DNA of 64,000 bases from Nemertoderma westbladi (GCA_032718475.1 JAUCBJ010004493.1:49450-113449); one strand, 5' to 3'. Shown: positions 13,243 through 28,200, counted from the first letter of the stretch. Translations and numbers: made by a program. The notes: generated by a model not told the origin, from the letters alone.

Positions 13243-16200
13243 GTAATGTATATTTCTTATGAATATTTATTTGTATAATATAACAGTGTAACCAATAACA
13301 ACAGTGTAACCAATAACAACAGTGTAACCAATAACAACAGTGTAACCAATAATAAAGTACATTTGAAACACGAAACACTGTAGGCAACCCGAAGGCTCCT
13401 CTCTATTGGCTGTTACCTATAAGGCAGGGGAGACGCCACACTAACTCCCAAGGGTCAACACTCCGTAAATATCCAACCATTTTTTTACACCCCCAGCAGA
13501 AGCCAGGTTCCCATAATGCGTGTCCATAGTGGCGCGCAATTAAATTTGCAATTAATTAATAATTGCAATTATAGTAGACCTAGTAGCATTAGCGTAATAA
13601 TTAATAATGAAGAATAATTAAAGTAACACGAAATTTCTTTAAATCAACAATACCATCGAAGAATAATTAATTCATTACCACTTTATAAATAATTTGACTA
13701 TAATGACTATAAAAGTGGTTCGGAAAATAACTATAATAAATATGCTAGTGTTTTGAGGGAAGATATTATTGATTAAACTTTAAGTCTAACTGATACTTCC
13801 GATTGCTTCCGGTAGGTTTTATAGCGATGGAATTACATCGCGGATCATTGCGAGTGTCTCTGAGTCGCGGTGACGGGATATTAATTTACGATATGAACAT
13901 CCCGGTAAACGACCGGAAGTGGCATCACGTCAGGTTTCACGTGAATCCTCGTAGACTCAAGCTAGAGGTGGACAACACAACTCGGTCCATGGAATTCAAC
14001 GAACAGGAGGTTAAAGCCAACAACTACCGGTTCCATCTCGACACTCATCTAATGGTGGGCGGTGTTGGTGACGACTACAGAGTTCTAGGTATCCAACACC
14101 GGTTACCATCATTACAGGGTGAGTGATTATAATCGCATTACAGCTACATGTTATAACTTACAGGTATTATAATAATGTTTAAATATAAAAGATGGATGCC
14201 ATCTGGAATTCAGACCTCTCCAGACCTGAGACCTGGACACTGACGAAACCACTTGAACAACGAATTGATGGTTGCTACACAAGACTACTAAGGGCAGCCC
14301 CAGACATCATCTGGAGACATATATAAATATATTTAATTATAGACTTGTGATATAAATCAATTCAAATGCAACACCAGAAAACTTTGTAAAACAAAATCAA
14401 AAGTCCTGCTAATACATGTTAAGCAAAAGTTACCAATAATTAAGTAGGATTGAGTAGGACAAACGCCGAGCTCTATGGTACTTTACCACCTGTATCAACC
14501 ACCCTCCGTGGATGCATATTAAAATTCAGTGGGCCCTACTGGAGAAGTAAAGACGAGGTCATACCAGATCTACTTTACTGGCAACCAACACATGTAAAGC
14601 GTAGCCGTGGACGACCGGCTATAATATATATAGACCAGCTTGAAAGGGATACTGAACTTGGGAGAAACGAAATTGCGACAACTAAGGAGAATCGGGAATC
14701 CTGGAAGGGCCTAATTTCCTCTGTCCGAGTTCGCTCAACCTAGTAGTAGTAAATATAAAATAGGGTAATTTATTATTTTGGGCAGGTTATGTTATTTTTA
14801 AATTAATAGTTATTTATTTTAGTTATTTTAATAATTATATATTTAAATTTATTTCCTAATACAGTAACAGTTATGACCTCTAACGAAAGTTTAATAAATA
14901 TCATTTTTATAAATATCTTTATTAGGAAACGGCGGGTTCAATCCTCTCTTTTCTATTTACTATGGATTTGTACTGTACATACAAAGTCATGTTTGAATTA
15001 ATAAAAAAAATACAAAAATTAATTAAATTTATCTGAGTCTATAATATGGTATATTTGTTATCCAGGAAACAAATATCTCGGAGGATCTTTCTCAGGATGT
15101 ATTAAAGACATACAGATTGATGGCAAAGCATTGGGTTTGAGTGACGCGATTATGACTCACACATACGGCATATGGAACAGTTGTCTGTACGAGTACCCGT
15201 GTCTCAAGAACCCATGTCCTAACAATCAAACCTGCGTTGAGGAAGGATATTCCAGTTACAGATGCCATTGTCTAAATTCGAGGTAAAAAACTTTCTAAAA
15301 GATTCGTAACAAATTAAAGAAAAAAAATGTTAGATTTTTCTTTGTAATTACACAGATGATTTATTCCTACAGGTGTTTGACGGATCCAACGATAACTACC
15401 GTACAAACATTGCCTAAGAGGAAACAAGAATTGGTTAATCTATCGCCATTCGTCGTCTCAGAAGGTGGAAGCATTACCATCACAAACAAAGATATTAAAA
15501 TGAAACCAATAATATCTAAATTTTTAGACATTGGTTCTGTTGTCTTCCATGTTGTCAAGCAACCTCTCCATGGCAACTTAACTAATAAAGCTTCTGGTTA
15601 TCCATCGAGTAACTTCACTATTAACGACCTCGACAATCTGATAATTGTTTACAATCACGACAGTTCCGAATCCGCAACTGATCACTTCCAGATCGACGTC
15701 ACTTTTAACGAATCTGATTTTCAACTCCACAATTCATTAGAAAACGATAGTTTTATCACGGTTTCCATAGCAATTCGCGCTGTTAACGACCCCCCGGTTA
15801 TCAGGGTATTTGAGTCGATTGTTAGACCCGTCAAAGATTCCTTTATTAATTTTACGACATCGATAATTGACGTTGATGATCCTGACTCCTTGGCTTCTGA
15901 GATCAACATCGTGTTACTTAACGCCAAGACAACCGGAGGTCATCTGGAATACAGGGGGGAAAAGATAGACGAATTCTCACTGGAAATGCTTCGCTCCAAC
16001 GAGATTAAATTCTTCCATGAGGTTTGTATTGTACATATTATAGGATACATATTCAATGTGACAAATATGTTCATATATGGCAAATATGTTGCGCAACATT
16101 AAGAGATTTAGATGGCATCAGTAGGAAACATACCATAAATTATCATAAATTAAGATGTTAAACGTGGAAGATTGTAAAGTTATTGATGTTGCATGTTGAT

Positions 16201-19200
16201 GTTAAGGTTTAATAGAACCGTTTGGATATCTGAATCCATATCTCGATCGCCTGAATCGAGTATCAGTTCTTTAAGGTTTCAATAGTTTCATAGCCACATG
16301 GTTAGTAATATTTAAAACTCACGTGTGTCGGACGCCAACAGGTCTAATACCATAAATTATGATTAACGTGATAGCTTATACTGAGCTTTTAATTCGTCTC
16401 CACAGGGGCCAATGGTATCTCAGTTGCTGTTCCATGCTGACGACGGATTGGCTATCAGCTCCAAGGTCATGCTAACAGTATCGGCGCTGTCCATATCCCT
16501 CAACGTGATACACAACCGCGGCTTACGTTTGTACCTCAACGATGCAGTCAGCATCACCTCAGAAGATTTCCTTATAGATACTGACTTAGACGATATCAAC
16601 TGTCATATAAAGTAAGTTTGGGGGGGGTGTTGTTATATTACTATGTTACTATGTAGTTATGTGCACATAACATGTAGGCAGTTAAAATAACGATATCTAG
16701 TGAGATTTATTAAATTTAATTATAAATGTATGTTATTTTCTCAAACCACCCCTCAGTAAGGCACTATGAAAACTATTTATATTTTAACCTCCTAGTTTGT
16801 TTATTGGCAATGTACATTACTGACGTTACTTTTGAAAGCTTTGTCGAATGTTCAGGATAAATTTCTAAGCAATTATAACTTCTCTTTCAGATACACTATA
16901 ACTCATTTCCCCGAATTTGGAGAAATTCAAAAACTCCAGAATGACGGTTTCTGGAAGACCGTAGCTACATTCGACCAGCGCCACATAGACCGAGGCAGGA
17001 TCCGTTACCACAGCAACCCCCGTAGTCACAGCAGCGGGATCCGTTCGGTAGATGACGCCGTGGCGTTGACAGCGACCTGTCTCAGCGCCAGTCTCGCTGA
17101 CATTAAAATCCCCGTGACTATATTCCGGCCTGTCATCTACGTGCAAGCCAACGAGGGGATGGTAATACATAACGATACAAAATCCTACATTCCATTGCGT
17201 TTACTTTCTGTAGAGGTTGTATTAGAAGACGCCGTGGTCTCAGATACCACCAATATTGTATTCCACATTATCAAACAACCAACACACGGATCTCTGCTAG
17301 TTGACAATGTTTCAGTTAAAGAAGGTGGTAACTTCTCTCAATTCGATTTAATTTCCAAAAAAGTCGCGTTTGAAGTCGGACGCAAAACTTTGTTTACAAT
17401 CAATGATAGTTTCGCATTTAGCGTTCAATACGGATCTGTATTTACAGAGACTCTGAAGTTCCCCATACTAACTGTATCATCAGCCGGCGATCTCGAACTC
17501 ATAAACCACGGGCTCACCGTTAAAGAAGGCCAAAAACAAACAATTACGCCGGATAATTTATACGTGGCTGCGAGAAACAAAATGATTCGCTTTCTTTTTG
17601 AGGTTGTTCAGTTTCCTGTTCACGGCGTCATAGCCATCATTGAACCTAGCAGTTTGAACATCATAGAGAGTAACTCATCACGTTTCACCTCAGACGATAT
17701 CAACTCCGGTCAAGTTGTGTACCATCACGATGATAGTGAAAGTAATTCCGACAGGTTTCAATTTGCCGTTTGTCAGAAACAGGATGGTCGAGATAGTTGC
17801 GGCAAAGATGAAGCGACTGAGTTCGGCACATTTTTGGTAAGTTTAATTTGCTCAATTCCTTGGAGGGTGTAGCACTGTTTGGTTGCAGCACTATTTGGGT
17901 GCAGCACTGTTTGGGTGTAGCACTGTTTGGGTGCAGCACTGTTTCGGTGCAGCTCTGTTTGGGTGCAGCACTTTTTGGGTGCAGCACTGTTTGGGTGCAG
18001 CACTGTTTGGGTGCAGCACTGTTTGGGTGCAGCACTGTTTGGGTGCAGCTCTGTTTGGTTACAGCACTGTTTGGATGCAGCACTGTTTGGGTGAAGCACT
18101 GTTTGGGTGCAGCACTGTTTTGGTGCAGCACTGTTTGTATGCAGCACTGTTTGGGTGCATCACTGTTTGGGTGCAGCATTGTTTGGGTGCAGCACTGTTT
18201 GGGTGCAGCACTGTTTGGGTGCAGCACTGTTTGGTTGCAGCGCTGTTTGGAAGCAGCACTGTTTGGTTACAGCACTGTTTGGGTGCAGCACTGTTTGGTT
18301 GCAGCACTGTTTGGGTGCTGCACTGTTTGGGTGCAGCACTGTTTGGGTGCAGCACTGTTTGGTTGCAGCACTGTTTGGGTGCAGCACTGTTTGGGTGCAG
18401 CACTGTTTGGGTGCAGCACTGTTTGGGTGCATCACTGTTTGGTTGCAGCACTGTTTCGGTGCGGCACTGTTTGGGTGCAGCACTGTTTGGGTGCAGCACT
18501 GTTTGGTTGCAGCACTGTTTGGGTGCAGCACGGTTGGGGTGCAGCACTGTTTGGTTGCAGCACTGTTTGGGTGCAGCACTGTTTGGTTGCAGCACTGTTT
18601 GGGTGCAGCACCGTTTGGTTGCAGCACTGTTTGGTTGCAGCACTGTTTGGGTGCAGCACTGTTTGGGTGCAGCACTGTTTGTTTGCAGCACTGTTTGGGT
18701 GCAGCACTGTTTGGTTGCAGCACTGTTTGGGTGCAGCACTGTTTGGGTGCAGCACTGTTTGGGTGCAGCACTGTTTGGGTGCAGCACTGTTTGGGTGCAT
18801 CACTGTTTGGTTGCAGCACTGTTTGGGTGCAGCACCGTTTGGTTGCAGCACTGTTTGGTTGCAGCACTGTTTGGGTGCAGCACTGTTTGTTTGCAGCACT
18901 GTTTGGGTGCAGCACTGTTTGGTTGCAGCACTGTTTGGGTGCAGCACTGTTTGGGTGCAGCACTGTTTGGGTGCAGCACTGTTTGGGTGCAGCACTGTTT
19001 GGGTGCATCACTGTTTGGTTGCAGCACTGTTTCGGTGCGGCACTGTTTGGGTGCAGCACTGTTTGGGTGCAGCACTGTTTGGTTGCAGCACTGTTTGGGT
19101 GCAGCACGGTTGGGGTGCAGCACTGTTTGGTTGCAGCACTGTTTGGGTGCAGCACTGTTTGGTTGCAGCACTGTTTGGGTGCAGCACCGTTTGGTTGCAG

Positions 19201-22200
19201 CACTGTTTGGTTGCAGCACTGTTTGGGTGCAGCACTGTTTGTTTGCAGCACTGTTTGGGTGCAGCACTGTTTGGTTGCAGCACTGTTTGGGTGCAGCACC
19301 GTTTGGTTGCAGCACTGTTTGGTTGCAGCACTGTTTGGGTGCAGCACTGTTTGGGTGCAGCACTGTTTGGTTGCAGCACTGTTTGGGTGCAGCACTGTTT
19401 GGTTGCAGCACTGTTTGGGTGCAGTGATTTTACTGCTACATGCAGCTCTAGCTCAACCCAGACTTTCCATCCTTCAGTAAATCGATAAATGGGAACAAAG
19501 GTAACTTGAGAACTTGGGAAACTATGGAAGGTTTTACAATGAAAGATAGTAGTGGTGTAACAGGCTTTCCCCGGCATAATAAGGCTAAAAGATTATCCCA
19601 TTAAATATGTGTGTTTTGGACATACCATAGGAAAATAATATTGGGATTTTATTCAGAAATTAAAAATTAGGACGGGCGTCACGCGGGGTTGAACCAGCGC
19701 TATACTTAATGTATTAGTGGAGATTGGCTATAACCAGTTATCGCTCTCACGAGTAGGTCCTATAAGCCGAAACTATTCCCTATAGCGCAGGTTCAACCCC
19801 TAAGACAAGAAAAATTGTATTACAGTTGTAGTTAGTCACGGGTGCGACCGACGTATATCTATTATTGTTGGTTATGTAGTATCCTCAGCAGTTTGTATTT
19901 TTGTGAGTAGCTACCGCTAAGATTTTGAACCAACTTCTGTATCCACTAACACAATAATTGCAGATCACAGTTGCCTTGGTAAATGACAACCGTCCTCTAC
20001 CCGTGCACTCCAACAACATTCTCCGTGTAGTGAGGGGCGGATCCCGTTTACTTACAACTGATCTCATCTATTGGACCGACCCAGATACCGACTACAACAG
20101 TTCCCTGCTGCTCTACACCTACGGAATAATCACTAACGGAAAAATCGTGGAAACATCCACCAGAAAGGAAGTACAAAGTTTTCTTCAATTAGAGTTAGAG
20201 GATGAACGTTTAGTATTCCAACACAACACAACGGCACCGGATAGCAGCAGGTAAGCTGATTGTAGATGATACCTAATGATAAAAAATGCATTACATGATA
20301 TTCAAACTGGTTGAGGATGAATAAAATAGGTTAATAGGCGCGGAATTTTGTAATATATTAATTAGGTTCATTTCAGTATAAACTTCCTTCTGTGAACACC
20401 CTACATAATTTATTGTTATCTTTGTGTTGTTATTGTGTATATAATTATTATAATTTCGCTTTATGGACCATACTGGGCCTGAATTGCAGAACATATAATA
20501 GCAACATATGAAAACTGCTAGATTTTTTAGGATGATAAAGAAAATATAGTTAGATCATAGTAATACGAATATCATGTTCATGTTTGAATAATATCATATT
20601 TGAAAGCGACGTAAACGTTATTCTTATTAATCAATCATGTTAACTAATTTACAGTAATGAAACTCAAAATATGCCTGTAAGTAACTAATTGTGTATATAT
20701 TACTTTTCAGCACGGTATTTTGGGTGCACGATGGTAACCAATACGGAACTGGTGTCCTCCGGGTGCGAGCCAACTCACCCTATCTGGAAGTGAACTCGTA
20801 TAATTGGACCTTTAGTGTTCCGAAAGGAGCGGTTAGTTACTAATAATAATCAATTCTATATTCTCGGATGTAATTTTATCATATGAATATTATAACATCA
20901 AAAATCATGTTATCAAAACATTTTCGGAAAAAAATGTATTGTATTGAAACTATGATATCTTACCAAAATATGTACTTATTTACTTCTTGGCTATAAATTA
21001 ATCGACAACATTATAAGCTTTGTTCAAACTTTACATGAACACCAAAAAAACACCATGTCAAGTGTTTAGGACAATGAAAAGTGTATGTACGAGGTAAATT
21101 ATCTCACAGCAGGAGCAGGGTGTTGCTAGTGTACGTATGTGTAGTTACATAGATAGTTACTGCTAAATACAATGTACGTTAATTAACCTGTAAAAATAAT
21201 TAATTAATATTAAGTAATTTAAACAGGACTTAGGATGATCCAGCTTTATAGCAAATGGAGCGGAAAAAATGAATTCACCACCAGCGGAATCCTAAGCCCT
21301 GTTTAAATTACTTAATAATTTATATAATCTATTAATGTTAAAACATATCAATTAATTAATAATATTAAGTTAAGGTAAATTAATTTTTTAGACTTATAAT
21401 TTCACGGACAAAGATCTAACGGTGGAAACGAACATTGATATCAGAAGACCCCAAGACGTTAAGATCAGGGTTACTGAAGGGGCACGCAGGGGGTCAATGA
21501 CATCTCGGGGTCATGTGGTAGACCACTTTACCATAAAGGACGTAAATGATGGCGTCGTGGCATACGAGCATTCTGGGTCGAAAGGCGCCTCCGATTCATT
21601 AACCCTACTCATAAAAGCCGGTAACATTTCTAAAACAGTTAAATATCAAGTCGATATATTCCTATTGAAGAACCAACAATCGCCTGAAATAGTCAGGAAA
21701 ACGAGACTCCAAATCAAACAAAATACCTCAATGATTATAGCGAGAGATAATCTCAGAGCCACTCATCAGTTGCACAAAGCGTCGGCGATTGTTTACAAGA
21801 TAACTGACGGGCCTACCTCCGGCTATATATCCTTGAAACACCGACCCACAACTAGATTCACTCAGTCAGACATAAATCTACGAAACGTTCGATACGTGAA
21901 CACCAAACTCTCTCAGGATGACTCCTTCTTGTTTAATGTCATCTCTGGGACGTCCCTCAACAATGAAGTCTTTCATATCGATATTATCCCGCTCGTTATT
22001 CCGCTCAATGTTAAGAGTTTACGTGTAACCGAAGGTCGAAACGTTAGTCTCAGTTCCGTTGTCCAGGTTACTAATAGCTACTTTCGGGAGAAACAACTCG
22101 AGATACTTATAAGTAAGGCTCCCACTCACGGTACTATTAGGAACTGGCTCGGGGAGGCGTTGGAAGAAATTCCGCTGCAGTTCGATGATAATAAGTACTT

Positions 22201-25200
22201 TTATTGCCACGACGGTGGGGAATCCAACTACGATCGCTTCTCGGTTCGTGTTCGTTGTCTCCAAGGTAACAACTGCACCAGCGCGCTCTATCAGGTTTCA
22301 GTTGAAGTTGATAATGTTGAGGATCAACTACCGGAAGTTGTTACGAATAGAGGGATTAATGTGTTTATTGGGGAAGCGACTCCAATACTCCCTGTTGATC
22401 TGTATACCTTGGATAGAGATACACCAGGTAGGTAACTCGTATGTGTATTGACGGTATGTTTAATGGAATTTACTAAATATTGTTGTTATATGTTTGTATA
22501 TCTGTCTGTTTTGTCATAGTTTTATATAAGCAATTGTTAATTCCAGACAGAAAGACAACAGAAACGGCACAGTGACTACACAGTGATAGTGTAGGCATAA
22601 TGACTACTTTACAGAGTAGGTAAATTAACTACTGTATAAAGTGTTTGCACATTCACAAACTCTACAGTGTAGGCATAGTGACAAAATGTACAGCATAGAC
22701 CAAAGCGACCTTTACTAACTGTTAGTAAAGGTCGCCTTGGTACAGGCACTGTGACTACTGTAAAGTGTATGCGCAGTGACAAACTCTACAGTTTAGGCAC
22801 ATTGAGTGTAGGCACAGTGACTACTGTACAATGTGGAATTGTTGCTGTTCAGGGTAGGCACAGTGACTAATGTACGTAAAGTTGCAGTTACAGTGGCTAC
22901 TGTACACACTGTACGTACAGGGTAGGCACAGTAACAAACAGTAGAGTGTAGGCACAATGACTAATGTACTGTACATTGTAGGGACAGTAACAACTGTACA
23001 GCGTATCTACGGCGACTGCTTTTTAGTGTAGCCACAGTGATTCAGTGTAAGCATGGTGATTACCTGACTACCTCACCTTGTAGACATAGAGACTACTGTA
23101 CAGTGTAGGCATAATCAATACTGTATACAGTGAATAATAAATTATATAATGCATTTATTTTATTTGCATATATTCATCCATTGATTTGATTGAACTGTTT
23201 TGGAAATTGACGAAAGAAATATTAAATTGCAAATTGAGTCCAGTTAGTAAAGTCTTAGTAAAAATTTACTGGCATTGCTTCCAAAATTGTATCAATTTTT
23301 ATTATTTTTGTAAACAATCTGACGGCCATGATAACCTCTATACCTACATACGTACAAGTATATTATACAACACTGTACTTACTGTAGGCTACATTCTACA
23401 CGTTTATTTACTTCAGCCGAACGACTTATCTACATCATTGAAGATATCAGCGGCGGGTACTTAGCGCTCAACACTGATCTCGACTTCCCTTTGAATCGAT
23501 TCACTCAATCGGATATCGACCAAAGTATGGTCTACTACGTGCACACTGGTGAGTTATATTGCTCCTGAGTACCTGAGTAATTCAAGTAAATATGATGGAT
23601 GATCTTTGAAACGTCTTTACATCCTTACATCATTGTTAAAAATATTTTACACATTTAACAGAGTGACATTTGAATAAATGCGATATCATAAATTTATATG
23701 TTAAACAAATTATATAGTATTACTAATAGGTTGAGCGAATGGAAATGTGCGAGTGGAAATGAGGTCCTTCCAGGCTTCCCGATTCTCCATAATTGTCGCA
23801 ATTTCGTTTCTCCCAAGTTCAGTATCCCTTTCAAGTGGATCTATATATGTTATGGCCGGTCGTCCACGGCTACGCTTTCCTTGTGTTGGTTTGCCAGAAA
23901 AGTAGATCTGGTATGACCTCGACTTTACTTCTCCAGCAGTCCAGCAGTGCCCACTGAATCTTAATCTGCGTTCATGGAGGGTGGTTGATACAGGTGGTAA
24001 AGTACCATAGAGCTCGGCGTTTGTCATGTGTTAGTCTCAAGCTGTAGGGGTGTCCTTTGTAGTCTTGTGTAGAAAGCCATCAATTCGGTGTTCAAATGAA
24101 TTTTTCTTCAGTGCCCAGGTCTCACCCGCACCCCCCTATAAAAGTATACTTTCCACTGTGTCTCGGAAGAACATGATAATTCCGGTGACGTGAGAGGTCT
24201 GATTACCAGATGTATCCATTTTTTAGGGGTAACTCATGCTTTTACTTTCCCATCTTCTATGTCTTTTCTGCTTTTTTTCATCCAAGGTACTGGAAGATAT
24301 CAACAAGTTTTAGTTGAATATTATAGATGGCGGTCACGCCCAGTCTTTGGTAGCATTTCTGTACATTTCTCAATTACAAAATGACGCCACATTATACATA
24401 AATTAAATTTTGCTTTGTCATTATGAGCGAAGAAAATAAAAATAGCTCCTATTTGCTTTTGGGACTTGGCAAACTTACCAAGCTTTTAAGTGTAAGAATA
24501 CTTTTAAGTGTAAGAATACACTTAAAAGCATGGTAAGTTTGCCAAGTCCAAACAGCAAATAGGAGCTATTTTCATTTTCATCGCTCCCGGCTTGTTGGTT
24601 TTAATGCTTTACCCATCACTTGCAATAAGAAGCAACTTCTAACAACCTTGCGAAAATATGCAAAAGGTTAGTTAATTTATATTTGGCTTTCCAGTTATTC
24701 GAGTTGTCCGGCATTTCTCAACAGGAAATGAAACCGATGAAACGCTGCGGGTGGGCGGGAAACGCTGCGGGTTGATTTATCGAGCGTTTTATGCGAACGG
24801 ATATCGGATGTAAAGTGAAACCAGAAAAGCATAAACAAACCATTAAAACCGTAAAATATATCAAATTCTTCAAATCATTCCAAAGATATTTTCACCAATT
24901 TGTTAGCATTTGTAGCTCTTTCTTGCTTCCCATAAATCAATTTCCCTAGGGGAATACTGAATCAAACTCATCAAGGAATTCACAGCGTGGAGTTGCTGTA
25001 TATCTTTTCAACTGGCGATTTAATTCTCTGCTTGCACTCCTCGCAGCATGTCAGAGGCGTTACAGAGTCGCCAACCGCCAGGCAAATAAAACCGTGACCC
25101 CTACGGGTCGATGATGGGAATATAGTTGGAACGGTCACGCCTAAAGCAATCAACCTCCCTCGATACACACAGGGCTACAACCCTGGCGCTGTCCGTCCCC

Positions 25201-28200
25201 ATTATGGAACCTCACCACCTACAAATTGGGCTAATTCAATATACCCGAATACCTACGGTTAAATATCCACGTCAGTTACTCGAGAACCCTGAACCCCCAT
25301 CTGTCGCCCGAAAAATAACCCCAGGTACTCCGCGACTGGAAACACACGACTTGCAGGAAAAATTAAACGGGGGCCTGTCACTCGTATAGCCTGAGGGTTG
25401 AACCGCTACTGAGACGTAATCTAGATGGTTAGTTGTACCGCGGTCCCGAGAATACATTCCGCAACGTTTGACTGATTGGCGTTATCGTGTCATGAGTAGC
25501 TAGCTATACACGGCGTCGTGCTCGCCGACGAAAAATCGATAACAAAACTGGAAACTTTCAGTAGCTGCACACAAACCGCGGCCTTTGCGTATATTAGGAA
25601 TACCGGGGATCGCATTAGGGTTTTCCTACCCACTAGCTAGCCTAGTAATACCCAGTGTCCACTGGACCGCTCAGCGGTTGTCGACTATACGTCCACTTTC
25701 CATCCGCAGTTTTCCCACGCGCGGTCCCTAATCCAGCGGAGTAATCTTTTGCGTAGAATCAAACAGCGTGAATGTTAACCATTAAGGTTATTAAATTGCA
25801 GCACATGGTTTCAGCTTTCCGAAGAAGGCCGTTGGACTGGGTTCAGGTAAACGCGAATTAACATTCTTTCATTATAAAATGCAAATTTGTGGGCCTGGGG
25901 AGGGCTTTATGGAATGTCATGTGCACCGCTGGGATTATCAAAGTGTTGTGTTCTAAGCTTCCTGGCGTTTATAATTTGGCCTGCAAGTGACCAGTATCCT
26001 TGGGCGTTTTGGATATGGTGTCACAGTTGGATTAAACTGGGAATGTCTCTTGTCTGAGTGTAAAAGGGAAGGCAGTGTGTGTATCTAAGTTTATTAAAGA
26101 GCCCATAAATCCTTGACCTATAGAGTATAGGTATACTACCTGCACAGTGTACTCACATACCTGCATCACGTAATTGGATTGAATTCTCAGTAAATTTAAT
26201 TTTTTAAAATAAGTGTCATGTGTCGCAATGATGCAATGCATAATAAAATTTATTAACTTATGTACCTACCAGTTACTACAACAGTTACATCAACCCATTT
26301 GTGCGGTACAACGGAAATTTTCTTTCTTTTCCGGAGAAGCCCTATTTCTAAGGAATTTCTTAAAGTGTCCTAATGAATTTCATTTCCTGGTTAATTTCCA
26401 CGATCCTAACGAACTAGGAACAATACTGCCCGTGGGTGAATGTGGAAAATCTTTGAACTATTCTACTGTTGTGCTTATGGTATGAATTTATACAGACGTG
26501 CACACATGCAAGGCATTTATTATCTTACTGTATTTCACCGTAATCGCTGATCCAAGGCCACTGCTTACCGTAATCGCTAATCCAAGGCCACTGCTCACCG
26601 TAATCGCTGATCCATGACCACTGTAGTTAATTATTCTATCTATGTGTATACACAGTTATCCTTTAATGGTCATAATTTAATTTGTCAACACTTGTCCTAC
26701 ATTAACTTGGACTGATGGGGTATGTAAAATGTCCAACTGTAATAAATACCACATAACCATAACCAAAGTATGACAACCTGTTTTTAACCACCAAGGGATC
26801 TAGTACGGAAATATACGCTGATCATTTGATAGGCATACACTTACCTATCTAGTTCGCATAGGCCTAACCTGGAGTGTAATTTTCTTGAAAATTTAGCTTT
26901 TAGAAAGATAAATTGGGCTTTAAACGCCACAAAATCAATTCAATCTTTTAAGCTATTCAAAAATAGTATTATTCGAAAATTCAATGTTAATTTTCCTTTA
27001 CTTAATTGACTACCTTTTTTTGTTAATATTTTCAATAGCTATCTGATTGCGGCCTGGGGACCCAAACAAATAATAGCACAAACTTTAGAATAATCAAGTT
27101 TGATTGACAAAGGTAACCCAATAGAAAGAGTGCAATTAGTATTAATAAATATATGGGTTGTGAGTATTATTAAAAAAAATACGGCTGATGTTAATAGTGT
27201 TGTTGAATGTTTTCCAACAATGGCGGTACATAATCCCATTATTGGTGGTCATGTTAATATCTTTGGTAAATATAACCCTAAATTATATTTTATTATATTT
27301 CTCGTTTTGAACAAACTAATAAAGTTACCCACGTATAATTCATAAACCAACTCTGTTATTATGTTATCGATACATTTTATTTATATGAATTTATATTTTT
27401 CTACTCGACTACCGCTGATATATTTATTATAGAAGGTGACCGTGGCGGTTTCCGATTCCACGTCAGCGACGGGTTCCACGAGACACTTAACGACGTCTTT
27501 GGCATCAGAGCCAGTAAGCTACAGTTGAGTCTGGCATTGAATATGGTGCTCAATGTTTACCCAAGGGAGAACCGACCAATTACAGGTAGGGAATTGTCTT
27601 AAAAAAGGGAGACCTGACCATTGACCAATCACAGGTAGGGAAGCGCTACACAAGGGAAATCCATCCAATCACAGGTATGGAAGGAATATACAAGGAATAT
27701 TAATCCAATCGCAGGTTGGAAAGCAACCAAGCAAGATCCATCCAATCACAGGTAGGGGACCGTAAAATCAAATAAGAACCGTCCAATCACAGGTAGGGAA
27801 ACATCTACACATTGAAGATCCGACCAATCACAGGTAAGGTGGTTGCTTATACTTTAAAAGTTACATTTGTATATGATGTCCCTGCTACTGTGCAAAGCTG
27901 CTTACTATTAAAATTTATGAGCATATAATGGAGTGAGAAACACAAAGGTAAATAAACGACTAATTACTTGTGTTTTAGAACGTATCCACCGTGGATATAA
28001 CTATATAAGTTTGAGAAAATGAAGCTGGGTCTATAATAATTATTGGCCTAATAATGCAATGTTTTATCTCAACAGAGTATGATCTTAAAGCGATAACCAA
28101 TGACATGCGGAATACCAATAGACCAATTGCATTCTTCGTCGTAAACCAACCGACACACGGAAATCTGCTATTGGTAAACGGTTCAACCATCGCCCCCACC

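Noticed and set aside
17848-19488. Open frames of 400-546 codons on both strands
   Set aside because: They are created by the stop-free 16-bp minisatellite in an intron. They have no unique sequence, no domain, and overlap one another in several frames.
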